Below, in pieces: positions 21,593 to 31,364 of a DNA stretch of 64,000 nt (its first letter is position 1; every line of letters starts with the position of its first letter). Both the position numbers and the translations under genes were made by a program. Source of the stretch: an uncultured Pelagibacteraceae bacterium (GTDB taxonomy: Bacteria > Pseudomonadota > Alphaproteobacteria > Pelagibacterales > Pelagibacteraceae). The stretch covers positions 1-64,000 of the forward strand of contig CACBDC010000002.1 in assembly GCA_902537845.1 (NCBI GenBank), in the 5' to 3' direction. The notes under the pieces are model-generated. The model made no database searches. It had not been told where the DNA came from and saw only the letters and a list, made by a program, of their open reading frames with translations.

Positions 21593-22462
21593 ATGTCAAA
21601 AAATATTTCTCTAGACGAGATAAAAGAATTTTGGCCTGAAAAAGCTCCAGATATTAATATTGTTCAAAAATACATTAAAAAATATGAAAACGAAAAAATT
21701 GTAATTAAATATGGTGGCAATGTTTTAATAGACAGAAATGTCTTTAATAATTTTATATCTGATATAAATGTTCTTAATAGATTGGGTTTATCTGTAATTG
21801 TAGTCCATGGTGGTGGCCCAAGAATTAAAAGAGAGTTAGATAAGAAAAAAATCGTATCGAAATTTATTAATGGCTTAAGAGTTACTGATAAAAACATAAT
21901 TGATACCGTGGAGGAAGTTTTAATTGATTTTAATAAAGACATAGCTAGTTCTCTTATGAAATTAGGTTCTCAAGCAACTATGTTTCATACTAAGACTGAA
22001 AACATTATAGAAGTTGAGCCTGAAAGAAAAGAACTTGGATTTGTTGGAATGCCAAATAGAATAAATGATAATTTTATTCAAAATGCATTAAATGAGAATA
22101 AAATTCCAATCATAGCGCCTTTAGGTTTAGGAAAGAATGGACAAACATATAATATTAATGGTGACACTGCCGCAAGTGCTATTGCAAAAAAACTTAAGTC
22201 TAGAAGACTAATATTAATGACGAATGTTGAAGGTGTATATGATGATCAAAAAAAATTAATATCAGAAATAAAACCTTTAGATCTTGAAAATCTTATTAAA
22301 TGGAAAGTTGTTCAAGGAGGTATGATTCCAAAAATAGAAAATTGCGTAGATGCTGTTCAAAATGGTGTGAGAGGTGTGGTAATTCTAGATGGAAGAAAAC
22401 CTCACTCGATTTTACACGAAATTTTTTCTGATAAGGGATCTGGAACACTGATTAGGGAATGA
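21593..22462 (+). CDS. argB: Acetylglutamate kinase
   Basis: VIKYGGNVL, VVHGGGPRIKRELD, NINGDTAASAIAKKLKSRRLILMTNVEGV. Confidence 0.96.
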   Translation: MSKNISLDEIKEFWPEKAPDINIVQKYIKKYENEKIVIKYGGNVLIDRNVFNNFISDINVLNRLGLSVIVVHGGGPRIKRELDKKKIVSKFINGLRVTDKNIIDTVEEVLIDFNKDIASSLMKLGSQATMFHTKTENIIEVEPERKELGFVGMPNRINDNFIQNALNENKIPIIAPLGLGKNGQTYNINGDTAASAIAKKLKSRRLILMTNVEGVYDDQKKLISEIKPLDLENLIKWKVVQGGMIPKIENCVDAVQNGVRGVVILDGRKPHSILHEIFSDKGSGTLIRE

Positions 22463-23124
22463 AAAATTTAAAAGATATAAAATTTTGGTTATTTGACTTA
22501 GATAATACCCTTTATGATGGCGCTACTAAAGTTTTTGATCAGGTAGATAAAAAAATGTCAAAATTTATTTCTGAAAAACTTAATGTCGGCATTGAAGAAG
22601 CTAGAAAAATTCAAAAGAACTATTTTCAGGAATATAATACAACTTTAAACGGAATGATAAAAAACCATAAAATAGATGCTGATGAATTTTTAGAGTTTGT
22701 TCATGACGTAGATCTGAGTTTTTTAAATAAGGATAAAGATTTAGAGGAAGAAATTAAAAAATTAGAAGGAAAAAAAATAATTTTTACAAATGGCTCTAGA
22801 GCGCATGCCCTCAACGTCACGAAACGAATAGGAATAGATAAGCTTTTTGATGGAATTTTTGATATACGAGATTGTGAGTTTATTCCAAAGCCTTCAAAAG
22901 AACCTTATAAAAAATTAGTAGAAAATTACAAAATTGAGCCACAATATTGTATATTCTTTGAAGATATTGCAAGAAATTTAAAACCAGCATACGAGTTAGG
23001 AATGAAAACTGTTTGGATAAAAAATGATGAACCTTGGGCGGCTAAATATTCTGACTCAGAATTTATCAACTATAAAACTGACAATTTGGCAAAATTTTTA
23101 AAGGAGATTAATGAGTTACGTTAA
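22459..23124 (+). CDS. Pyrimidine 5'-nucleotidase / HAD-IA hydrolase
   Basis: [66 protein letters not shown]. Confidence 0.88.
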   Translation: MKNLKDIKFWLFDLDNTLYDGATKVFDQVDKKMSKFISEKLNVGIEEARKIQKNYFQEYNTTLNGMIKNHKIDADEFLEFVHDVDLSFLNKDKDLEEEIKKLEGKKIIFTNGSRAHALNVTKRIGIDKLFDGIFDIRDCEFIPKPSKEPYKKLVENYKIEPQYCIFFEDIARNLKPAYELGMKTVWIKNDEPWAAKYSDSEFINYKTDNLAKFLKEINELR

Positions 23125-23938
23125 GCTAGAGAAAATTATAAACGAAAGTTTTGAAAAAAAAGAAAAAGTAGGTCCAAAATCAGATAAAAAACTAATAAAA
23201 GCTATTAATGAAACTATTAATTTAGTTGATGGTGGAAAAATTAGAGTGGCCAATAAACAAAATGGTAACTGGATTGTAAATCAATGGATTAAAAAAGCTA
23301 TTTTGTTAAGTTTTAGAATAAACAAAATGGAGATGATGAAAGGTCCTTATACTACTTGGTATGACAAAGTGCCTGGAAAAACAGTTAAGTGGAAAGAGAA
23401 AGATTGGAAAAAAGCTGGTTACCGTCATGTACCTAACGGAGTTGTTAGAAAAGGAGCATATATTGCCAAAAATGTAGTTTTAATGCCAAGCTTTATAAAC
23501 CTTGGAGCTTATGTTGATGAGGGTACTATGATTGATACTTGGGCATCAGTTGGTTCTTGTGCTCAAGTTGGAAAAAACTGTCATATTTCTGGAGGTGCAG
23601 GTATAGGAGGAGTTTTAGAACCCCTTCAAGCTGGTCCGGTAATAATTGAAGATAATTGTTTTATTGGTGCCCGGTCTGAAATTGCCGAAGGCGTTTTGGT
23701 AGAAGAAGGTGCTGTACTTTCAATGGGAGTTTACATTGGAGCATCTACAAAAATAATAGATAGGAACAGTGGGGAAATATATTATGGAAAAGTACCTGCA
23801 TATTCAGTTGTGGTACCTGGTAGCTTACCTAACAAATCAAACCCAAACGGTCCCTCATTGTATTGTGCAGTTATAGTTAAAAAAGTTGATGAAAAAACTA
23901 GAAGTAAAACTTCTATTAATGATCTTTTAAGAGACTAA
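23111..23938 (+). CDS. dapD: 2,3,4,5-tetrahydropyridine-2,6-dicarboxylate N-succinyltransferase
   Basis: Hexapeptide repeats; [61 protein letters not shown]. Confidence 0.96.
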   Translation: MSYVKLEKIINESFEKKEKVGPKSDKKLIKAINETINLVDGGKIRVANKQNGNWIVNQWIKKAILLSFRINKMEMMKGPYTTWYDKVPGKTVKWKEKDWKKAGYRHVPNGVVRKGAYIAKNVVLMPSFINLGAYVDEGTMIDTWASVGSCAQVGKNCHISGGAGIGGVLEPLQAGPVIIEDNCFIGARSEIAEGVLVEEGAVLSMGVYIGASTKIIDRNSGEIYYGKVPAYSVVVPGSLPNKSNPNGPSLYCAVIVKKVDEKTRSKTSINDLLRD

Positions 23939-25101
23939 TGCCTAAAATAAATGAATTAACATTAGCTAAAGAGCTTATAAAGTTTCCAAGTGTAACACCA
24001 AAGGATGCAGGTGCCATAGTATTTTTATCAAAACAATTAAAAAAGTTAGGTTTTAATTGTAAGATTCTAGAATTTAAAGATAAAAGTAAAAAAAGTAAGC
24101 CGATTAAAAATATTTATGCGAGGCTAGGAAAAAAAAGTCCTAATTTATGTTACGCTGGTCATACAGATGTTGTGCCACCAGGTAAAATTGAGGATTGGAC
24201 AGTTAATCCCTTTAAACCAATAATTAAAAAGAATCATTTAATTGGAAGAGGTGCTAATGACATGAAAAGTTCTATTGCTTGTTTTGTATCCGCAGTTGAA
24301 AAATTTTTAAAAAAAAGAAAAAAATTCAATGGTTCTATAAGTTTTTTAATCACAGGAGATGAAGAGGGATTAGCAATAAATGGAACAAAAAAAGTTGTCG
24401 ACTATTTAAAAAAAAAAAAAGAAAAAATAGATTTTTGTATTGTAGGTGAACCTACAAATCCAAATAAACTTGGAGAGATGATTAAAATAGGAAGACGCGG
24501 TAGTATATCTGGGACTATAGTGATTTATGGGTCGCAAGGCCACGTGGCTTACCCCCACCTTTCTAATAACCCAGTAAATACATTAGTAAATATATGTAAA
24601 AAACTTAATGATCATAAGTTGGATAAAGGTAACAAAAACTTTCAGCCTTCAAATTTAGAAATTACATCTGTAAATGTCGACAATACAGCTACCAACGTTA
24701 TTCCAGCAAGTGCTAGAGCGCAGTTTAATATAAGATTTAATAATATTCATACATCAAGCAGTTTAAAGAAAAAAATTACTTCGATAGTTAAAATTTTAAG
24801 TAAGAAAAATAAATGTAAATTTAAAATAAATTTCCATGTTAGTGGCGAATCTTTTCTTACTAAACCTAATAAAACTATTCATATGGCTAGAAGTATAATT
24901 AAAAAAGTTACTAAAATAACGCCTGTATTTTCAACGACTGGTGGGACCTCAGATGCAAGATTTATCAAAAAAATTTCTCCTTGTCTTGAATTTGGATTAG
25001 TAAACAAAACAATGCACAAAATTGATGAGTGCGTGGCTCTAAAAGATTTAAAAAATCTCACTAAAATTTATCATAATATCCTTGAGGATTATTTTAAGTG
25101 A
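23938..25101 (+). CDS. dapE: Succinyl-diaminopimelate desuccinylase
   Basis: CYAGHTDVVPPG, GRGANDMKSSIACFV, TGDEEG, STTGGTSDARF. Confidence 0.95.
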   Translation: MPKINELTLAKELIKFPSVTPKDAGAIVFLSKQLKKLGFNCKILEFKDKSKKSKPIKNIYARLGKKSPNLCYAGHTDVVPPGKIEDWTVNPFKPIIKKNHLIGRGANDMKSSIACFVSAVEKFLKKRKKFNGSISFLITGDEEGLAINGTKKVVDYLKKKKEKIDFCIVGEPTNPNKLGEMIKIGRRGSISGTIVIYGSQGHVAYPHLSNNPVNTLVNICKKLNDHKLDKGNKNFQPSNLEITSVNVDNTATNVIPASARAQFNIRFNNIHTSSSLKKKITSIVKILSKKNKCKFKINFHVSGESFLTKPNKTIHMARSIIKKVTKITPVFSTTGGTSDARFIKKISPCLEFGLVNKTMHKIDECVALKDLKNLTKIYHNILEDYFK

Positions 25102-25547
25102 AACCATACAAAGTTAGAAAGTCCAAAATTGATAATTTTGGACTTTATGCTGCAAAAGATATTAAAAAAGGTGCTAGGATAATAGAATATAAAGGCAAAG
25201 TAATAACAAGAAGAGAAGCAGAAAGAAATCCAAAATACGATAACGGCAAAGCGATTTATCTTTTTAATTTAAATAAGAAATACGATTTAGATGGAGACTT
25301 TAAGTTTAATACCGCAAGATTAATAAATCATTCTTGTAATCCTAATTGTGAAGTAACAGGAACAGGGCTTAAAGTTTGGGTGCACGCTATAAAAGATATT
25401 AAAAGCGGAGAGGAATTTTCTTATGATTATGGATTTAGTTTTGACGAAGATTTTAAAAATTATCCCTGTAAGTGTGGATCAAAAAATTGTTGCGGTTATA
25501 TAGTCAGAGAAGGATCTAGATGGAGGATACAGAAATATAAAAAATAA
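25098..25547 (+). CDS. SET domain-containing protein with post-SET Cys motif (putative protein-lysine methyltransferase)
   Basis: FGLYAAKDIKKGARIIEYKG, LINHSCNPNCEV, GEEFSYDYGF, post-SET YPCKCGSKNCCGYI. Confidence 0.92.
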   Translation: MKPYKVRKSKIDNFGLYAAKDIKKGARIIEYKGKVITRREAERNPKYDNGKAIYLFNLNKKYDLDGDFKFNTARLINHSCNPNCEVTGTGLKVWVHAIKDIKSGEEFSYDYGFSFDEDFKNYPCKCGSKNCCGYIVREGSRWRIQKYKK

Positions 25548-26681
25548 ATGAAGAAAATTCTTTTTATATCAACTAGAAACCCTTACTCGAATAGATATTC
25601 TGGTGATGTAATAGGATCAAAAAAAATTGTTAATACTTTAAAAAAAATAAGTAACCTTGATATTCTTACTATAGATGACAACCAAAACCTTTCATCGAAC
25701 AATTTTTATATTTTCAAAAAACCATCTTTTTTTTCAAAAATTATTCATATAGTAAAATCTCTAATTTTTTTAAAGCCACTTCAATTTGGTTTTTTTTATT
25801 CAAATGAAATGCAAAAATTTATTAATGACAACGCATCAAATTATGATTTAATTTTTTTTTATCACATAAGAGCGAGCCAGTACCTTCCGAATAATTTTTA
25901 TGGGAAAACTATTATTGAAATAGGAGATCTATACTCAAGCAACTATATGCAAACTTTTGATAATTTAAATGTACTTAATCCATTGAAGTACATTTATTTA
26001 TTAGAGAGTTTTCTTGTCAAAAGAATAGAAAATGAAATTTTAAGAAAATTTGACAAAATAATATTTTTTTCTAAACAGGAAATTAAAAAAATTGATAAAC
26101 AATTTTTAAATAAAGTTATCCATATGAATATTTCGATAGAAAATATTAAAAAAAAATATCGATACTCAAAAAACAACAAAAAAATTCTGTTTATTGGAAA
26201 TTTAAAATACTTACCAAATATTTTAGCAGTGAAAAATTTTATAAAATTAATTCTGCCAAAATTAAAAAAGAAAATACCAGATATAAGATTAGAGATTATT
26301 GGAGAGGTGAGCAATTTTGATAAATTTTTATTGTCTAAAAACAAAAATGTTAAATTTTGGGGTGCACAAAAAAATTTGGATAAATTCATCAATGGTTCTA
26401 TTTGCGGATTAGCAAATTTGAAAATAGCAACTGGAGTTCAAGGCAAAATTTTATCGTATATGTCTTACGGGTTGCCAGTAGTTTGTTCAAAAAAAGTTGC
26501 TCACAATTTTGATAAACATGTACTTAGCTATAGTGAAGAAAATGAGATGATAAATAAAATTTTCAAACTAAAAAATAGCAAAAAATTAAGTGATCAAATT
26601 TCAAAAAAATCTTTGCGTTTCATAAATAGTTTTAGATGGAAAAAAATTGAAAAGAACTATTTAAAAATCATAAAAAATTAA
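25548..26681 (+). CDS. Glycosyltransferase (GT-B fold, family 1/4-like)
   Basis: KKILFIGNLKYLPNILAVKNFIKLILPKLKKKIPDIRLEIIGE; VQGKILSYMSYGLPVVCSKKVA. Confidence 0.82.
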   Translation: MKKILFISTRNPYSNRYSGDVIGSKKIVNTLKKISNLDILTIDDNQNLSSNNFYIFKKPSFFSKIIHIVKSLIFLKPLQFGFFYSNEMQKFINDNASNYDLIFFYHIRASQYLPNNFYGKTIIEIGDLYSSNYMQTFDNLNVLNPLKYIYLLESFLVKRIENEILRKFDKIIFFSKQEIKKIDKQFLNKVIHMNISIENIKKKYRYSKNNKKILFIGNLKYLPNILAVKNFIKLILPKLKKKIPDIRLEIIGEVSNFDKFLLSKNKNVKFWGAQKNLDKFINGSICGLANLKIATGVQGKILSYMSYGLPVVCSKKVAHNFDKHVLSYSEENEMINKIFKLKNSKKLSDQISKKSLRFINSFRWKKIEKNYLKIIKN

Positions 26682-27418
26682 TAGAAAACTTTTTCTAAAT
26701 AAAGCCCATCAGGAGGTGCAGGGGGAGCGCAAAGTTTTCTTTTTTTTGAATTAATCAAGGATTTGATTGTTTCTGGTTTCCATTTTTTTTCACCTACAAA
26801 TTTTAAACAGCCAACCATTGATCTTACTTGTTTTTGTAAAAAAGATTTTGACTCAAAAGTAATTATAATTTTTTCACCTTTTTTCATTATTCTAGACTTG
26901 GTTATAGTCCTAATAGGGTTAGTAGCTGAGCATGAAGAAGCTCTCATTGAAGAAAAATTGTGCGTTCCTGAAAAATATTTAATTGCCTTTTTCATTTTAT
27001 TTATATCAAGTTTTTTTTTTATTAACCAAGACCTATTTTTATAAATAGGTGAAATAGTTGGTCGATTTAAAATTATATATTTGTATATTTTCTTTTTAGC
27101 ACTAAAACGTGCATGAAATTTAATATTTTTTTTTTTTATACTTGTTATTGAAATTGTTTTATTTTTTAAAAAAAAATTGACTGTGTTTAAAAATTTAAAT
27201 TTATCTTTTATTTCATGAGAAAATAGAAAATTTGCACTTTGACCTTTAGCGTGAACACCGGCATCAGTACGGCCAGAGCCATTAATTTTAATCCTCTTTT
27301 TAAGTGCTTTTGATAATGCTTTTTGAATTGTAGATTGAATAGAAATCCCATTTTTTTGAATTTGCCATCCAACAAAATTAGTGCCAAGATATTCAATAAT
27401 TATTTGATAATTGAACAT
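26678..27418 (-). CDS. truA: tRNA pseudouridine(38-40) synthase
   Basis: IIEYLGTNFVGWQIQ, GSGRTDAGVHAKGQ, RMVG-like QVRSMVGCLKFVG. Confidence 0.94.
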   Translation of the reverse strand: MFNYQIIIEYLGTNFVGWQIQKNGISIQSTIQKALSKALKKRIKINGSGRTDAGVHAKGQSANFLFSHEIKDKFKFLNTVNFFLKNKTISITSIKKKNIKFHARFSAKKKIYKYIILNRPTISPIYKNRSWLIKKKLDINKMKKAIKYFSGTHNFSSMRASSCSATNPIRTITKSRIMKKGEKIIITFESKSFLQKQVRSMVGCLKFVGEKKWKPETIKSLINSKKRKLCAPPAPPDGLYLEKVFY

Positions 27419-28335
27419 TAGGTAAGTATCTCACCTTTAACAATTTTATATCCTGCTAAAAAACTGTTAGCATCAAGCACTGCTTTTCCCTCTTTTTGAA
27501 TTAAGTTAATTTTAATAGCTTTATCATTACAACTAACCACGAGATCGTCTGTTAAAACCTCTCCTATCTCTCCTTGATTGTCATATAATTCTGCTTCAAG
27601 AATTTTAATTCTTTTCCCATTGTGTTTAAACCAAGCTCCAGGATATGGATTTAGACCGTTAATCTTTGCAATGAGTTTTTTAGCGTTTTCATTCCAATCA
27701 ATTTCTGACTCTTTTTTGCTTATTTTTTTTGCGTAAGTAACAAATTTATCCTGTTGATCAGTAAGTTTTACTATATCTTTTTCAAACAAGGAAATCGACT
27801 CTAGTATTAATTCTGCACCAATATTGGAAAGTCTTTTACTTAAAGATAAATAATTGTCTTTTGGATTGATATTGGTACTTTTCTGTAAAACATACGGGCC
27901 AGCATCAAGTTTAGGAACAATTTTCATTATGGAAATTCCAGTTTCCTTGTCCATTTCCATAATAGATCTTTGAATAGGTGCCGCACCTCTCCATCTTGGA
28001 AGAAGTGATGCATGAATATTTAAAAATATTAAATTTTTAATATTTAAAAATTTTTCTGGAATAATCTGACCGTAAGCAACTACTATTACAAAATTTACGT
28101 CAGAACTTTTTACAAATTCATAATCGGAGTCATTATTTAAATTCTCTGGAAATCTTACAGGGATTTTTAATTTTTCTGCCTCTATATGAATTGGAGATTT
28201 TATTATTTTTTGACCTCTAGATTTTTTCTTTGGTGGCTGAGTATATACTGATTTAATATCGTGATTTAAATTTAAAATTTGTAATGTTGGTATGGAAAAT
28301 TCTGGTGTTCCCATAAAAATTATTTTTGAAGCCAT
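27418..28335 (-). CDS. fmt: Methionyl-tRNA formyltransferase
   Basis: IIFMGTPEFSIPTL, NIHASLLPRWRGAAPIQRSIMEMDKETGISIMKI. Confidence 0.96.
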   Translation of the reverse strand: MASKIIFMGTPEFSIPTLQILNLNHDIKSVYTQPPKKKSRGQKIIKSPIHIEAEKLKIPVRFPENLNNDSDYEFVKSSDVNFVIVVAYGQIIPEKFLNIKNLIFLNIHASLLPRWRGAAPIQRSIMEMDKETGISIMKIVPKLDAGPYVLQKSTNINPKDNYLSLSKRLSNIGAELILESISLFEKDIVKLTDQQDKFVTYAKKISKKESEIDWNENAKKLIAKINGLNPYPGAWFKHNGKRIKILEAELYDNQGEIGEVLTDDLVVSCNDKAIKINLIQKEGKAVLDANSFLAGYKIVKGEILT

Positions 28336-28340
28336 CTGTT

Positions 28341-28865
28341 TTAAAGTACAACTTTATCAAGTTCTTTTTTTTGTTTGACTAATTTTTTTACAATCATATC
28401 TCTCTTTAATTTAGATAAATAATCAATAAATAATACTCCATTCAAGTGATCAATCTCGTGTTGTATACAAGTAGATAGAAGACCATTAGCCTTGATTTCT
28501 TTTTTTTTTCCGTGGTAATCAATATATTTAACCTGGCATTCCGATGGCCTTTCTATTTCCGCAAAGTAACCTGGTAGAGACAGGCAGCCTTCTTCGTGGA
28601 TAGAAGTATTTTTAGATGTAGAAATTATTTCAGGGTTAATCAAAAAAAAAGGGTTTTTTTTCTCTTTGTCTTTTGACACATCAATCACTATTGCACGTTT
28701 TAAAACCCCTACCTGCACCGCGGCCAAACCTATGCCAGGAGCTGAATACATAGTTTCCAGCATATCATCCAGCAACCTTCTTAATTCATCATCAACTTTT
28801 TCTAAAAATTCACTTTTTTTTCTTAATATGGGATCTGGTTCAACTACAATTTTTCTTTGAGACAT
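28341..28865 (-). CDS. def: Peptide deformylase
   Basis: [36 protein letters not shown]. Confidence 0.96.
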   Translation of the reverse strand: MSQRKIVVEPDPILRKKSEFLEKVDDELRRLLDDMLETMYSAPGIGLAAVQVGVLKRAIVIDVSKDKEKKNPFFLINPEIISTSKNTSIHEEGCLSLPGYFAEIERPSECQVKYIDYHGKKKEIKANGLLSTCIQHEIDHLNGVLFIDYLSKLKRDMIVKKLVKQKKELDKVVL

Positions 28866-28882
28866 TACTAATTATATTTTAA

Positions 28883-30616
28883 TTAAGTCCGCAATGGTAG
28901 AGCTGAATTCAAAACTTTATTTCTTATAGTTACTAAATCCATCTTATTTAAAAGATTAGTCACAAAATATATAGTTTCTGGATCAAGTTGATAAGGTTCG
29001 TCCTCACCAATAATTTCAACAATCTTTAAAGCTAAGAAAGCTTTCTGATCTTTTTCGATCAATTGTAATAAATTTTTTGGTACATCAAATTTTTTTGAAA
29101 GTTCAGTATATTTAAAGTTAGCTGGTAAAATAAATCCATCTTTAAGAAGTGCATCGGCTAAAGCTAAATCTTTTGCAGAAATAAAATATTTCTTATTTTT
29201 TGATATTCTTTTAAAAATTTTATCTATATCTTTTTGTACTTTTTTTTTATTTTCGCCTTCAACAAAATACTTCAAAATTTTTGATTGATGTAAAATTTTA
29301 TCATTATATTTTACTTTTCCTAAAAAAATATCTTCCTCAGAAACAATCCGTGTCAGTGATATTTCTTTGTATCTATCCGGTAAGTTTTCAATACCAATTT
29401 CTTCAATTTTATCGCTCAAAAACTTTGAATAAATATTACTTAAATCTGCTTTTTTAAATAAATCTTCCAATAGAAAAAGATACTCTATTTTTAATTCGTT
29501 TGACTCAGATAATAAGTATTTCTGGTAAATAAGTGCTCTTGCATCACTTTCATTTAAAGTTTGATAATTTGACTTCGCATTAACTAAGATATTTAAATTA
29601 AAAGGTATTTGTTTGTAAATTTCAAAAATCTTTTTTTTATCTAGTTGATTATTATTTGCCGCAATTTCTAACTCTTTTAACTTTTCTTTATCTGAAGCAT
29701 CCTCTAATTTAATAAGATTCGCTGCATTTAAATATTTCCATATCTCTGTTTTTGTTTTTTCTGTAGGTTCATACTTAAAATCAGCGATAGTTATGCTGGA
29801 CAGATAAAAATTTAAAAGATTTTTTTCGTTAATTTTGTTTATTGTTTTATCTGAAACTCCTAAAAGAAAATTTATCTTATCATCATAAAATTTACTTGAC
29901 TGATTCTGCTCACGTAATAGATCCAGTAGAAGTTGAGCTTCTGCTTTTTTATTGTTAAAGATTAAACAATAAATCTTAAATTTTTCTAAATAAGAATCTT
30001 TTATATTTGCATCAATAAATTTTATTTTTTCACAGCCTTCTTTTATGTTTGCACTTGCTATATTTTTATCTACTAAATATTGAACAGCTCGGCCTTTACC
30101 TTCAAATTCTTCATTCTGTTTCAAAAAACTTTCTATAAGTTCAATCCGATCATTTTGAATTAACCAATTAATCTTTAAATCAACAAATTCTTTCTCGGTC
30201 ATTCCTTGAGGTGGATAGGAAAATGAAAATAAGATTATTTCCAAAATTTCGTTAGAAGATTTTGAAAGTGGAATTTTGCTAAGCCTTTTCATACTTGATC
30301 TTAAATCATCAGCCTTTGTTGAAGACCACATATTCAAATTAAAATCATAATTCGCAGGTTCAAAAATACCATAAACTTTTTGTTGATTTGATTGAATTGA
30401 GGCGCCTTCTTGAATTTGAATTTTTTCCAACGCTTTGATTGTTTGAGATGATTGTGAGTTAGATTGAGATTGCGAAGCTTCATTCTCTTTCTGTAGAGAT
30501 TCATTTGTAACTTCCTTTTTATTTTTCCAAATATCTATTTTCTCTTCACTCAAAATTGGTGAAAAAGAAAAAATAATTAATAAGCCTAATAAATAACTAA
30601 AGCTTTTTAATTTCAT
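28883..30616 (-). CDS. Large hypothetical exported/periplasmic protein (577 aa)
   Basis: N-terminal signal peptide (MKLKSFSYLLGLLIIFSFSPILS); no family recognised from sequence alone. Confidence 0.75.
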   Translation of the reverse strand: MKLKSFSYLLGLLIIFSFSPILSEEKIDIWKNKKEVTNESLQKENEASQSQSNSQSSQTIKALEKIQIQEGASIQSNQQKVYGIFEPANYDFNLNMWSSTKADDLRSSMKRLSKIPLSKSSNEILEIILFSFSYPPQGMTEKEFVDLKINWLIQNDRIELIESFLKQNEEFEGKGRAVQYLVDKNIASANIKEGCEKIKFIDANIKDSYLEKFKIYCLIFNNKKAEAQLLLDLLREQNQSSKFYDDKINFLLGVSDKTINKINEKNLLNFYLSSITIADFKYEPTEKTKTEIWKYLNAANLIKLEDASDKEKLKELEIAANNNQLDKKKIFEIYKQIPFNLNILVNAKSNYQTLNESDARALIYQKYLLSESNELKIEYLFLLEDLFKKADLSNIYSKFLSDKIEEIGIENLPDRYKEISLTRIVSEEDIFLGKVKYNDKILHQSKILKYFVEGENKKKVQKDIDKIFKRISKNKKYFISAKDLALADALLKDGFILPANFKYTELSKKFDVPKNLLQLIEKDQKAFLALKIVEIIGEDEPYQLDPETIYFVTNLLNKMDLVTIRNKVLNSALPLRT

Positions 30617-30776
30617 TTGTTACATCAATTTGGTATTTTTTTTCTGGACTTGGAAAACTTATTTTTTCAATTAAAAAAATCGCAACAATAAAAATAACAA
30701 TTACTAATAATAACTTTACTAAAGTTTTAATTATAGAACTTCCTAAACTTGGCTGCCTATTGTATTTAAGTTGCAT
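30597..30776 (-). CDS. Small single-TM protein, 59 aa
   Basis: Manual translation: MQLKYNRQPSLGSSIIKTLVKLLLVIVIFIVAIFLIEKISFPSPEKKYQIDVTNEIKKL*. Overlaps the start of the 577-aa protein by 20 nt; absent from the ORF track. Confidence 0.65.
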   Translation of the reverse strand: MQLKYNRQPSLGSSIIKTLVKLLLVIVIFIVAIFLIEKISFPSPEKKYQIDVTNEIKKL

Positions 30777-30848
30777 ACTGTAAGATTTAATTTAAACTCA
30801 ATAAATAAGACATATTTATGAAAATTCAAAATCAAAAAGGATGTTAAA

Positions 30849-31364
30849 TTGCCTAAAAACCTAATTTTAACAGGAATGATGGGAGTAGGCAAATCAACTA
30901 TTGGTAAAATTTTAGCCAAAAAGCTTAATTATAACTTTGTAGATATTGATAAGCTTATCGAGATTAAAGAAGGTTGTTCGATAAATTTAATATTCAAAAA
31001 TAAAAGTGAAAATTACTTTAGGAAAATTGAGAGTGAAATTACTCTTGCAGAATTAAAAAAAAATAACTCTGTAATTTCCTTAGGCGGAGGAGCTTTTTTA
31101 AGTAGTTCAATAAGGAGTTATGCTAAAAAAGTGTCTCTTAGTTTTTGGCTAGACGTTCCACTGGAAGAATTGATTAAAAGATTAAAGAAAAGTAGACAAA
31201 GACCACTTTTATTTAATAAAAATATAAGTGAAACTGTTAAAAAAATTTATTTTGAAAGAAAAAAAATTTATAATGAGGCTGATCATAGAATTAAATGTAG
31301 ATCTTTAAGGTCTGAAGAAATAGCGAAAAAAATACTTGTTTTTTATGAAAAATCAGGAAATTAA
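30849..31364 (+). CDS. aroK: Shikimate kinase
   Basis: LTGMMGVGKSTIGKILAKKLNYNFVDIDKLIE; SLGGGAF. Confidence 0.94.
   Translation: MPKNLILTGMMGVGKSTIGKILAKKLNYNFVDIDKLIEIKEGCSINLIFKNKSENYFRKIESEITLAELKKNNSVISLGGGAFLSSSIRSYAKKVSLSFWLDVPLEELIKRLKKSRQRPLLFNKNISETVKKIYFERKKIYNEADHRIKCRSLRSEEIAKKILVFYEKSGN

Noticed and set aside
25994-26392. 132-aa minus-strand ORF in a glycosyltransferase gene
   Set aside because: Phe/Ile/Leu-rich mirror of an A-rich coding strand; overlaps a supported GT.
25548-26681. Glycosyltransferase next to dapE/SET considered as part of the MBOAT glycan cluster
   Set aside because: About 17 kb away with core genes between; no sequence evidence of linkage.
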